Positions 51,730-59,964 of a DNA stretch of 64,000 bases are shown one piece after another. Origin of the DNA: Galbibacter mesophilus (GTDB taxonomy: Bacteria; Bacteroidota; Bacteroidia; Flavobacteriales; Flavobacteriaceae). Where the stretch lies: contig NZ_JAMQVC010000001.1 in assembly GCF_023721415.1 (NCBI RefSeq), positions 1,240,001 to 1,304,000 on the forward strand. The letters are read 5' to 3'. The position numbers were made by a program, and so were the translations under genes. A model generated the notes under the pieces. That model made no database searches and was not told where the DNA came from. It worked only from the letters and a program-made list of their open reading frames with translations. Position 1 is the first letter of the stretch. Every line of letters begins with the position of its first letter.

Positions 51730-52461
51730 TTAATTTCTACCCTTTTCATCGGGGTACAATTCATTTGCATTATCACTCTGCCAATACTCTTTGGTGTCAA
51801 TGTCCATTATCGTAAGCGGACTCTTATAGGCGGCTCCTGTGTCCATATTCCAAACACGATCTAAGTTAACGGGTGTGGTTTCACCTATTCGTATGGTTGG
51901 TGTGTGACCAATGTAAATTTCGTGGTAATGTCTTAGACGTTGAGGGTAGTTGTCATCGTCTTCGGTTAAATTCTTATCCATTGCCAATAACATTTCCCAT
52001 AACGACCGGTCCCAATACAGCATTTCAGGGAAATATTCCCTTTCAACCCCATGTAAATTGGTGAAACCGGCATGAACAAACAAACGGTTGTTCTTATCCA
52101 AGTGATAATTATCCAACGACTCCAAGAATTTTTTATGAATATCAATTTCGGCCCTGCCCAGTTTTTCGTAGGCTTCAACCGTTGCTTTTCCGCCGTGGAA
52201 TAGCCACATATCGTTATCTACTGGTTTTAATAACCACTCCAAAAACAACACATCGTGATTCCCTTTTATAAAAACGCATTCGTTGGTGCTTCTAAGTTCT
52301 ATCAATTTATTTATAACCTGCGGCGCCTCGCTCCATCCGTCAACATAATCGCCTAAAAAAATTAGTTTGTCATTTTCGGTTACTTCAGCTCGCTCCAATA
52401 CTTGTTCCAGCGCTCTAAAAGCTCCGTGGATATCGCCTATAACCAATGTTCTGTTTGCCAT
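51730..52461 (-). CDS. Metallophosphatase (calcineurin-like)
   Basis: A 243-residue cytoplasmic phosphoesterase. All metal motifs are present: GDIHG (residues 8-12), GDYVDG (37-42) and GNHD (65-68), then IYIGHTPT and NMDTGAAYKSPL near the end. This is the bacterial PPP/serine-threonine phosphatase or diadenosine tetraphosphatase-like group; the exact substrate is not clear. It is monocistronic, transcribed towards the hairpin element. Confidence 0.9.
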   Translation of the reverse strand: MANRTLVIGDIHGAFRALEQVLERAEVTENDKLIFLGDYVDGWSEAPQVINKLIELRSTNECVFIKGNHDVLFLEWLLKPVDNDMWLFHGGKATVEAYEKLGRAEIDIHKKFLESLDNYHLDKNNRLFVHAGFTNLHGVEREYFPEMLYWDRSLWEMLLAMDKNLTEDDDNYPQRLRHYHEIYIGHTPTIRIGETTPVNLDRVWNMDTGAAYKSPLTIMDIDTKEYWQSDNANELYPDEKGRN

Positions 52462-52577
52462 GAAATCACTTTTTTTAAAGTATCTTTATATGAAATGTCC
52501 AGTCGTAAATAATATATTTACATAATAAGTGCAAAAGGCATTCCACTTGACCAATTTAAAAAAATAAATAAGAAAAG

Positions 52578-53522
52578 ATGAGAAAAGTGTACTGCATTGG
52601 GGAGCTGTTAATTGATTTTGTGGGAGAAAACCAAGGAGCAGATTTGGCAAAAGCGCTTCAATTTACCAAAAAGGCGGGTGGAGCACCAGCTAATGTTGCT
52701 TCAGCCGTGGCTAAATTGGGTGGGGAAAGTGAGTTTGTTGGCAGCGTTGGAAAAGATGCCTTCGGAAGTTTTTTAACGCATACCCTTCAGCAAAATAAAG
52801 TGGGAACAAAATATTTGCAGCAAACAAATACATTTACCACTTTGGCATTTGTTTCCTTGGCGGAAAACGGAGAGAGGGATTTTGTTTTCAGTAGGGGAGC
52901 GGATAAAGAATTGGAGTACGACCGAAACCTAAAAGATCAATTTGCCAATGCGATTGTTCATTTTGGGGCGGCCACTTCTTTTTTGGGTGGAAGTTTAGAA
53001 AAAACCTACGAAAAGTATTTGGAAGAAGTTGTTGCGAAAAATGCCTTTGTTAGCTTTGATCCCAACTATAGAGTGGATCTTTGGAAAGGAAAAACAGCTG
53101 TTTTTGTGGAAAAATGCAAACCTTTTATTCAGAAAGCTGATTTTGCCAAATTCAGTGAAGAGGAAGCATTTCTCATTTCAGAAAAAGACAACCTTATTGA
53201 TGCCTGTCATAAACTGCATGCTGAAGGTGTCAAGGTAATTGCGGTAACGATGGGTAGTAAAGGTACTTTTCTCAGCACCCAAGAAAAGAATGCAATTATT
53301 GAAAGTGTCCCGGTAAATGCTGTTGATACCACGGGTGCCGGCGATGCCTTTGTGGGTTGTTTTTTGTATTTATTATCGAAAGAAAATAGGTTAGATGAAA
53401 CACTGCTTGATTTTAATAAACTAAAAGAAATGGTAGCAATTGCCAACAAGGCGGGAGCACACACCACCACCCAATTTGGAGCTATTGATGCTTTGCCGTT
53501 TGCTAAGGATTTGGGTTTGTAG
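52578..53522 (+). CDS. PfkB-family carbohydrate kinase (fructokinase-like)
   Basis: A 314-residue sugar kinase. PfkB signatures are the N-terminal KKAGGAPANVASAVAKLGGESEFVGSVGKDAFG and the C-terminal DTTGAGDAFVGCFLYLL with the catalytic Asp in GAGDAF. The start GELLIDFVGE is like plant and bacterial fructokinases rather than KDG kinase. It phosphorylates a hexose, probably fructose. It is far from the PUL and not adjacent to sugar genes. Confidence 0.9.
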   Translation: MRKVYCIGELLIDFVGENQGADLAKALQFTKKAGGAPANVASAVAKLGGESEFVGSVGKDAFGSFLTHTLQQNKVGTKYLQQTNTFTTLAFVSLAENGERDFVFSRGADKELEYDRNLKDQFANAIVHFGAATSFLGGSLEKTYEKYLEEVVAKNAFVSFDPNYRVDLWKGKTAVFVEKCKPFIQKADFAKFSEEEAFLISEKDNLIDACHKLHAEGVKVIAVTMGSKGTFLSTQEKNAIIESVPVNAVDTTGAGDAFVGCFLYLLSKENRLDETLLDFNKLKEMVAIANKAGAHTTTQFGAIDALPFAKDLGL

Positions 53523-53619
53523 AGATGAAGATTAACGAACTAGTTGAATTTTAAAGTCTTAAAAGGAAACGTAACCTTGAAGGAGTTGGTTCAGTGTAAA
53601 ACAAAACCCTCAATGAGGG

Positions 53620-54756
53620 CTAAGAATACTGTACTTTCCTCAATACCCGTAACGCTTCTTTTAGCGAATTATAGACTTCTTTATTGTGGTCTTTTACAAA
53701 CCAGCGGTAATCTTCCAGCATTTGTTTGGCTCCAGAAAACCCGTTCAAATAACAAATAAGATGTGTGGCAGGGATGTTTTTCAGGTCTTTTTCGTCTTGG
53801 TTGCTCAGTGGAAGTCCTTTTTTTAACTTTTCCAGAATGGTGTTGTTGGTATTAAAAATATGGTAGAGCATTTTACGGTCGTATTGTGGAGGCTCAAATA
53901 TCAGCGTACTGTCTATGGTGTACGTACCGTTATCGTTAAATTGTATTTCTACTTTTTCCAGCGGATAGAACTTTTTGTTACTGCTCAACCCCAATTGAAT
54001 GTACTCCGTTATCGCAAAAGTGCTTTCCGTAAACTTAATTTCCACTTCATCGAGGGCAGAATAAAAGAGTTTTACCTGTTCATTAATCAATTCAATATCT
54101 ACACGGGAGTAATAAACTTTGTCATCTACCTTTTTAACATTGCCTGCCCAGCAAACCACAAATTGTTCTTTAAAAACCTTGTAGTTCGACTCAAGGTCGG
54201 CGTGGGTTTCATTTATAAAGTTGATAACCCCATCCAGTGTAAGTTCGATATTGTTTTTGGCATGTTGTTCAATTTCAGCAACAATGGCAGAGTTCGTATC
54301 TTTTATTTCAATATCAAATACTTTCGGCATGCTAATGCTGCCATCCCTAAAAAACACGCTACCGCCCCAATATTTCCAAATGTTTTTTCTAAGGGCAGCC
54401 AATTTTCCGGTAGACCGAATGGTGACCAAACCAACCACTTTTCCAGCCGGTAATTGCGGAAAGTAAATATTTTCGTAGGAAACCAGCGGAGCGTTATCGA
54501 TGTATGCATTTACAAGGTTTTGTATTTTGCTATCATCAAAAAAATCTACTCCAACAATTTTGTTGTCCTCATCTTCCACACCCACCACTATAAAAGCATT
54601 GTTATTGGGGTTGGAGTTTGCTAAGGCGCAGATGTGTTTTATAAATTTAGCTTTCCCCTCCTTGTCGCCAATGTTTATAAACCGCTTTTTATCATAAAAA
54701 CTATTCTCGTCGTTATGGGCGAGGAGGTTTTTTACCAACAAACGTTTATTAATCAT
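53620..54756 (-). CDS. AlbA_2/Schlafen-domain ATP-binding protein
   Basis: A 378-residue protein. The N-terminal 15-125 region is the AlbA_2 fold: AKFIKHICALANSNPNNNAFIVVGVEDEDNKIVGVDF, then VVGLVTIRSTGKLAALRKNIWKYWGGSVFFRDGSISM. The rest shows no clear second domain; a positively and aromatic-rich C-terminal half may be a helical module. Bacterial Schlafen-like proteins can be regulators or nucleases, and sometimes defence proteins. No partner gene is next to it, and the N-terminal acidic catalytic trio of nucleases was not evident. Confidence 0.8.
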   Translation of the reverse strand: MINKRLLVKNLLAHNDENSFYDKKRFINIGDKEGKAKFIKHICALANSNPNNNAFIVVGVEDEDNKIVGVDFFDDSKIQNLVNAYIDNAPLVSYENIYFPQLPAGKVVGLVTIRSTGKLAALRKNIWKYWGGSVFFRDGSISMPKVFDIEIKDTNSAIVAEIEQHAKNNIELTLDGVINFINETHADLESNYKVFKEQFVVCWAGNVKKVDDKVYYSRVDIELINEQVKLFYSALDEVEIKFTESTFAITEYIQLGLSSNKKFYPLEKVEIQFNDNGTYTIDSTLIFEPPQYDRKMLYHIFNTNNTILEKLKKGLPLSNQDEKDLKNIPATHLICYLNGFSGAKQMLEDYRWFVKDHNKEVYNSLKEALRVLRKVQYS

Positions 54757-54953
54757 TGAATTTAAATTGATCCACTAAATGGAATTTACTCACACCTGAC
54801 TGCCGTCAGACAAGTTGCTCCGTCACATGCCTACCAAATAGGCCATGGCAATAGGAATTAACATTTTCAACCTAATTGCCTCATCTGCAACGAAATTATT
54901 CACTCTAAAGATAAAGAGTACAACTGAAATGAAAAAGAGTTTAGGGTAAAGTT

Positions 54954-55712
54954 CTATGCGTTCTTATTTACTATTGTGCTGCTGGCTTGGTCGGTAGGCA
55001 TAACTATTAGGTCGGCAATATTTACATGGGGTGGGCGGGTAACGGTAAAATGTATAATCTCCGCTACATCCTGCGGGGAAAGCGGGGTGAATCCTTCGTA
55101 CACCGCTCCTGCTTTTTCGGTATCTCCCTTTAAGCGTACTTGACTAAATTCGGTTTCTACCAAGCCTGGATTTACGGCACCTACCCGAATGCCGTGAGCG
55201 TGCAAATCGATACGCATTCCTTGATTGATAGCATCTACAGCGTGTTTGCTCGCGCAATAAACATTTCCGCCGGGATACACTTCTTTTCCAGCGGTGGACC
55301 CGATATTGATTATATGTCCGGATTTACGTTCCACCATACCGGGAATAATCGCTTTGGATACATAGAGCAATCCTTTCACGTTGCCGTCTATCATGGCATC
55401 CCAATCGTCGATGGCCCCTTTGTCGATAGGCGACAAGCCATGGGCGTTTCCGGCGTTGTTAATGAGAATGTCTATTTTTTTAAATGCTGAAGGGATTGCT
55501 TCAATTGCATTAAAAACTTCTGTTTTGTTGCGAACATCAAATGATGCGATATGCACTTTTACTTTTTCTGAAAGTTCATTTTGAAGCGTTTCCAAACGTT
55601 CTTTTCTTCTTCCGCAGAGAACAAGATTAATACCATTTTCAGCAAAAAGTTGAGCAGTTGCTTTTCCTATTCCACTCGTCGCGCCAGTTATAAGTGCAGT
55701 TTTGTTATCCAT
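54954..55712 (-). CDS. SDR-family NAD(P)-dependent oxidoreductase (YdfG-like)
   Basis: A 252-residue short-chain dehydrogenase with TGATSGIGKAT (residues 10-20), NNAGNAHGLSPID, INIGSTAG and the catalytic YCASK. The pattern near SSTIVNKNA and the LSPQDVAEIIHF segment group it with YdfG/serine 3-dehydrogenase-like enzymes. It reduces a small carbonyl or oxidises hydroxy acids with NADP. An upstream (55811-55873) heptanucleotide array lies 99 bp before its start. Confidence 0.9.
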   Translation of the reverse strand: MDNKTALITGATSGIGKATAQLFAENGINLVLCGRRKERLETLQNELSEKVKVHIASFDVRNKTEVFNAIEAIPSAFKKIDILINNAGNAHGLSPIDKGAIDDWDAMIDGNVKGLLYVSKAIIPGMVERKSGHIINIGSTAGKEVYPGGNVYCASKHAVDAINQGMRIDLHAHGIRVGAVNPGLVETEFSQVRLKGDTEKAGAVYEGFTPLSPQDVAEIIHFTVTRPPHVNIADLIVMPTDQASSTIVNKNA

Positions 55713-55810
55713 AGTATTCGTTTTGCCTATAAAGATAAGGCTAGGATAAGTTAAATGTTATTTTTTGTTATTGTTTAATTGTTGAATAGACTACGTTTAA
55801 ATTTTTTAAA

Positions 55811-55873
55811 CTCCTAACTCCTAACTCCTAACTCCTAACTCCTAACTCCTGACTTCCGACTCCCGACTTCAGA
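55811..55873. repeat. Tandem heptanucleotide repeat CTCCTAA
   Basis: Nine 7-bp units: five perfect CTCCTAA followed by CTCCTGA, CTTCCGA, CTCCCGA and CTTCAGA. It lies between the EamA gene end and the SDR gene start, outside both ORFs. Confidence 0.95.
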
Positions 55874-55897
55874 GCCTTTCAACGAAACCAGACACCA

Positions 55898-56815
55898 TCA
55901 TGAAACGTTGGTTCTTTTGGCAACGGTGACTTCTTTTTTGGTTTTGGTTACCAAATAGACACCTAGAAAAACCAATAATCCGGCAACAACTCTAACGAAA
56001 TTTAGCTTGTCGGCACCCACGGCCACGGCAAATAGTATTCCAATAAGCGGTTGCAAGTAAACGAAGGCCCCAATTGTTGATGCTTTTAATTGTTTAAGCG
56101 CATAAATATTCAGCAGATACGTAGAAAAAGTGGTTCCTACCACTACAAAAGTCATTCGCCAAATGGCATCAAATGGTAAAGTTGTCCACTCTACGGCTTT
56201 AAATTCAGAAAAAGTAAAAGGAAAATTAATAACAATCCCGATTAGGAATACCCATTTCATAATGGTAAACGAATGGTATTTAGCCACCAAGGGTTTTACT
56301 AAAACAAGATAAACACCGTAAGAAGTGGCGTTAATCATAAAAAGCAAATTTCCCAAGGCAATGTTGGGAGCGTTCTGTTGTGTTTGTTCTCCAAAAAGTA
56401 CTAATCCCAAAGCGCCGGCAAAGCCCAGTAAAACGCCCAACGTCCGTATAAAAGTAATTCGTTCTTTAATTAACACAGCCGAAAGTACAAATACAATAAT
56501 GGGGGTAATAGTAACGATTACCGAACTGTTAATGGGGGTGGATAAACTAAGCCCTTTAAAAAATGCAAGCATGTTTATCATCATTCCAAACATGGAACAC
56601 ACAATAAGCCGGGGCCAATCCTTGGTATCTATCTTTTCTTTGGGTCCCCAAATGCTTATCAGCCAAAATAAAAAAGTGGCTCCCGTTACGCGCAACATAA
56701 TAAAACCGAATGGCTGAATGTATGTAGGCATAACATCTTTGGCAACGGTGTGATTTATTCCGTAAATAAGACTAGCCCCAAAAGCAGCCAACAGTGCTAG
56801 AATTCTTTTATCCAT
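55898..56815 (-). CDS. EamA-family (DMT) transporter
   Basis: A 305-residue membrane protein from the ATG at 56815 (MDKRILALLAAFGASLIYGIN); the frame extends to 56860 but that would run through the ArsC-like gene. Two EamA repeats give ten membrane helices, with typical segments YGINHTVAKDVMP, FLWLISIWG, SVIVTITPIIVFVLSAVLIKERI and LKQLKASTIGAFVYLQPLIGILFAVAVG. It exports or imports small metabolites, substrate unknown. It overlaps the upstream ArsC-like gene by 8 bp (ATG within its stop region), so translation is likely coupled. Confidence 0.9.
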   Translation of the reverse strand: MDKRILALLAAFGASLIYGINHTVAKDVMPTYIQPFGFIMLRVTGATFLFWLISIWGPKEKIDTKDWPRLIVCSMFGMMINMLAFFKGLSLSTPINSSVIVTITPIIVFVLSAVLIKERITFIRTLGVLLGFAGALGLVLFGEQTQQNAPNIALGNLLFMINATSYGVYLVLVKPLVAKYHSFTIMKWVFLIGIVINFPFTFSEFKAVEWTTLPFDAIWRMTFVVVGTTFSTYLLNIYALKQLKASTIGAFVYLQPLIGILFAVAVGADKLNFVRVVAGLLVFLGVYLVTKTKKEVTVAKRTNVS

Positions 56816-57161
56816 GAATGGCTTTCTTTGCGTTTTCCACTGTTTTTTTGCTATTGCCAACGAAAATTTCCCCGTTATTAATAATTACAGGTCGTTTTAG
56901 AAAGGTATAGTGTTCAAGGATTAGATTTTTATAATCGTTTTCTGTAAGATTTTTATTTTTTAAGTCACGCTCTTTGTAAAGTCGTGCTCTTTTACTGAAA
57001 AGGGATTCGTAAGACCCCGAAAGTTCCTTCATTTCTTCCAGCTGAGTTTCCGTAATGGACGCTGTTTTAATATCTTGGGAATCAAAGTTGGAAGGAAGTT
57101 CCAATTCGTTGATGATTCGTTTACAAGTGTCGCATGTACTAAGATGGTAGATTTTTTGCAT
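56808..57161 (-). CDS. ArsC/Spx-family reductase
   Basis: A 117-residue protein from the ATG at 57161 (MQKIYHLSTCDTCKRI), which places the redox CxxC (Cys10 and Cys13) near the start as in the family; the frame to 57182 adds 7 residues. Later KRPVIINNGEIFVGNSKKTVENAK is the conserved cis-Pro and tail region. Members include arsenate reductases and the Spx/YffB regulators; the exact function is not told. It is followed by the overlapping EamA transporter. Confidence 0.85.
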   Translation of the reverse strand: MQKIYHLSTCDTCKRIINELELPSNFDSQDIKTASITETQLEEMKELSGSYESLFSKRARLYKERDLKNKNLTENDYKNLILEHYTFLKRPVIINNGEIFVGNSKKTVENAKKAIHG

Positions 57162-57318
57162 TTTCAGAAATTTTAAATGCAAAGTTAGCGTTATTAACTT
57201 ACTTAAAAAGGCGTTTGTAAGGTTTTATAACATTCAAGCGCTTCTCTGTTTTGTTCTGCAAATTTAAAGTCGATTTCGAGTTTTAATTGGTAATTTTACG
57301 GGAGGATAAGAAATAATT

Positions 57319-57777
57319 ATGATAGCATATCAATTCGAAATCCTGCAAAAAAGCAGGGAGGCCGTTTTAAGATTAACGGAAGGTTTAACGGAAGCGCAAT
57401 TAAATAAAATCCCAAAAGGGTTTAACAACAATATTGCCTGGAATGTAATCCATTTAGTGGTTACGCAGCAGCTTTTATGTTATAAACTAGCAGGAAAAGA
57501 AATGTACGTTTTGGATGAAGTAGTAAATAGTTACAGAAAAGGAACTGCACCAGACCCTTCTAAACCGGTTTCCTTAAAAGAATTTGAAGCCTTTAAAGTA
57601 GAATTAATGAAAAACGTAGAGCGCATCAAAAATGACTACAAACCGGGTCAAAGCTTTAATAGCTACACTACCAGTGCCGGAGTAACTATAAGCTCTATTG
57701 AAGATGCTATTGCCTACAACAATTATCATGAAGGATTGCACAACGGCTCTATTCTGTCGTTGCTTCGAGCCATTTAG
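57319..57777 (+). CDS. DinB-like four-helix protein
   Basis: A 152-residue protein of the DinB_2/YfiT-like fold: four helices with metal-binding His at WNVIHLVVTQQLL and HEGLHNGSI (NYHEGLHNG), and a final LSLLRAI. Family members bind divalent metal and often act as thiol transferases; the substrate is unknown. Its end overlaps the convergent DUF3298 gene by 29 bp. Confidence 0.85.
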   Translation: MIAYQFEILQKSREAVLRLTEGLTEAQLNKIPKGFNNNIAWNVIHLVVTQQLLCYKLAGKEMYVLDEVVNSYRKGTAPDPSKPVSLKEFEAFKVELMKNVERIKNDYKPGQSFNSYTTSAGVTISSIEDAIAYNNYHEGLHNGSILSLLRAI

Positions 57778-58507
57778 GTTTTATAAAAGCTTTAGCCTCT
57801 TCAAAAGGAATTTCAATTTTTGTGAGTCCGTCTGCATAGGCTGCAATTTCGTAAGGATTGTATACCAAAATAATTCCTTTTTCGTCAAACCCAATGCTGT
57901 TTGGCAAGTGAAAACGGTCGCTTTCAAACATAAAGCCGGTACTGTTAATGTTGGCGTCGGCTGCGATGTCTTCTTTTTCGCGAAAAGTCTTTTCAGCAAA
58001 AGAAAGGAAAGCCTTTTTGTCAGTTAACAGCTCTTCCGCGTTTAAGTGGGTTCCGTTTGAAATATCAAAATTTAAATAATTTACACTTCCGTAGCCATGG
58101 GCACCGCCGGTAAAAATGTAACTATCTACTTTTATGGAAGCGAAATGTTCATTTTGAAAAGAAACCTCTCCTCTTATGGTCGCTTCCCACGGAATAATTT
58201 CCTCTGGGAACCTTTCTTTTAGTTTTGTGTATTCACTTCGGAAGATTTCTATTGCGGAAGATAAAGAGTCAGCTGTATTTTCTTCGGAATAGTTTAAGGT
58301 CTTAATGACGAATTCTTCGATTTTATCATTAATTTTTGAAGCTACCTCATTCTCTGGCTGCGCTTGGGGCATCTCAATAATTACTTTTGGACATTCCTTA
58401 CAATCATCCGTAGGAATATCTTTAATCACAAAGGTTGTGTGTTCTGTCGTGTCACAAGCGGAAAAGAAGAATAGAGATAAAAAACAAACGGCTGATAAAC
58501 GCTTCAT
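57749..58507 (-). CDS. DUF3298/DUF4163 lipoprotein
   Basis: A 252-residue lipoprotein (signal FLSLFFFSAC, Cys18). The segment DIPTDDCKECPKVIIEMP is followed by the DUF4163-like helix region and the C-terminal DUF3298 domain (about 165-245), with GGAHGYGSVNYLNFDISNGTHLNAEELL, DKKAFLSFAEKTFR and IGFDEKGIILVYNPYEIAAYADG. The family includes the C-terminal part of RsiV, which binds lysozyme, but function here is unknown. It shares 29 bp with the convergent DinB gene. Confidence 0.87.
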   Translation of the reverse strand: MKRLSAVCFLSLFFFSACDTTEHTTFVIKDIPTDDCKECPKVIIEMPQAQPENEVASKINDKIEEFVIKTLNYSEENTADSLSSAIEIFRSEYTKLKERFPEEIIPWEATIRGEVSFQNEHFASIKVDSYIFTGGAHGYGSVNYLNFDISNGTHLNAEELLTDKKAFLSFAEKTFREKEDIAADANINSTGFMFESDRFHLPNSIGFDEKGIILVYNPYEIAAYADGLTKIEIPFEEAKAFIKPKWLEATTE

Positions 58508-58642
58508 ATAAAATTGCTGTTAAATCCCTCATTGAGGGTTGTTCGCCGACGTTCTGCGTCGAAATGAGTTAAACAATATTTTATTTGAATACCTCATGGG
58601 CTGCCCCGAAGTAGTTAAATAAAGAATAAAGGTACGCTGTTC

Positions 58643-58674
58643 TTTGTAAACCCCAAAAGTAAATGATAATTTTG
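58643..58674 (+). promoter_or_regulatory. Predicted promoter (TTTG-N20-TAATTTTG) of the metB-like gene
   Basis: The best two-box match in the window: TTTG at 58643-58646 and TAATTTTG at 58667-58674, 20 bp apart. The ATG at 58708 lies 33 bp beyond it, which also disfavours the start at 58663. Confidence 0.6.
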
Positions 58675-58707
58675 ATAGGAACGCATTTATTTTCAGAACA
58701 GATAATT

Positions 58708-59862
58708 ATGAGCGATAAAACATTACGGTTTAATTCCAAGACCATACACGGGGGTCAAAAACCCGACAAAGCATACGGCTCAGTAATGCCGCCCATTTAC
58801 CAAACTTCTACCTATGCCCAGACCACGCCTGGAGGACACCAAGGATATGAATATTCCCGAAGTGGCAACCCAACGCGTACGGCTTTGGAAAATAGTTTGG
58901 CGAGCATTGAGAACGGTAACTACGGAATGGCATTTGCAAGCGGACTTGCAGCTATCGACGCGGTTATTAAATTGTTGAAGCCTGGTGATGAAGTAGTTTC
59001 TACCAATGACTTGTATGGCGGAAGCTATCGTTTGTTTAGTAAAATATTTATTGATTTTGGTATCAAATTCCATTTTGTAAATATGGAAGATGTCTCTAAT
59101 ATAGAGAATGCGATAAATGAAAACACCAAGCTCATTTGGATAGAAACGCCTACCAACCCAATGATGAATATTATAGATATTGAAGCGGTAGCTGAAATTG
59201 CTAAAGAACATGATATTTTGCTCGGGGTGGATAATACGTTTGCTACGCCTTACTTGCAGCAGCCGTTGGATTTAGGAGCCGATTTGGTCATGCATTCAGC
59301 CACTAAATATTTGGGCGGACACAGTGATGTTGTAATGGGTGCTTTAGTGGTAAAAGATAAAAAACTTGCCGAGAGACTTTATTTTATTCAAAATGCCAGT
59401 GGTGCCGTTGCGGGGCCAATGGATAGTTTTTTGGTGTTGCGCGGAATTAAAACCTTACACATTCGAATGCAGCGGCATTGTGAAAACGGTTCAGCTGTCG
59501 CGAAATATTTAGCGAATCACCCTAAGATTGAAAAAGTATATTGGCCAGGATTCGATTCGCATCCCAATCATGATGTAGCAAAAAAACAAATGAAGGATTT
59601 TGGAGGGATGATTTCTTTTGTAACCAAAGGAAATAATTACCAAGAGGCTATTAGAATTGTTGAAAATTTGAAGGTTTTTACGTTGGCAGAATCCTTGGGC
59701 GGTGTGGAATCCTTGGCGGGGCATCCGGCTAGTATGACCCATGCTTCCATCCCGAAAGAAGAACGGGAAAAAACAGGCGTTGTAGACGCATTAATCCGTT
59801 TAAGTGTTGGTATTGAAGATGAGAATGATCTTATTGAAGATCTCGAGCAAGCCATCGGATAG
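58708..59862 (+). CDS. Cystathionine gamma-synthase family PLP enzyme
   Basis: A 384-residue enzyme from the ATG at 58708; an earlier in-frame start (58663) lies inside the predicted promoter. The PLP lysine is K200 in HSATKYLGGHSDVVMG. Other marks are YEYSRSGNPTRTALE, FASGLAAIDAVIKLLKPGDEVVSTNDLYGG, WIETPTNPMMNIIDIEA and ESLGGVESLAGHPASMTHASIP. It catalyses gamma-replacement or elimination in methionine/cysteine metabolism; the split between MetB and cystathionine gamma-lyase is not clear by eye. Confidence 0.93.
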   Translation: MSDKTLRFNSKTIHGGQKPDKAYGSVMPPIYQTSTYAQTTPGGHQGYEYSRSGNPTRTALENSLASIENGNYGMAFASGLAAIDAVIKLLKPGDEVVSTNDLYGGSYRLFSKIFIDFGIKFHFVNMEDVSNIENAINENTKLIWIETPTNPMMNIIDIEAVAEIAKEHDILLGVDNTFATPYLQQPLDLGADLVMHSATKYLGGHSDVVMGALVVKDKKLAERLYFIQNASGAVAGPMDSFLVLRGIKTLHIRMQRHCENGSAVAKYLANHPKIEKVYWPGFDSHPNHDVAKKQMKDFGGMISFVTKGNNYQEAIRIVENLKVFTLAESLGGVESLAGHPASMTHASIPKEEREKTGVVDALIRLSVGIEDENDLIEDLEQAIG

Positions 59863-59923
59863 CGAAAACGTTTGAAATTTACGATTTATTAAAAATAGAC
59901 CCTTAATTTTTCAATAAAAGTTA

Positions 59924-59931
59924 TAATTTTG
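59924..59931 (+). promoter_or_regulatory. Predicted -7 box (TAATTTTG) of gdhA
   Basis: TAATTTTG matches TAnnTTTG, 33 bp before the gdhA ATG. Confidence 0.45.
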
Positions 59932-59964
59932 CTTTTAAATTACTAAAACCATAATCCATTTTTT

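Noticed and set aside
51541-51864. 107-aa ORF over the hairpin element
   Set aside because: It is made of the repeat pair and the antisense of the phosphatase gene; repeats explain the open frame.
52578-53522. KDG kinase completing the uronate pathway
   Set aside because: The N-terminal pattern fits fructokinase better and the gene is about 40 kb from the PUL.
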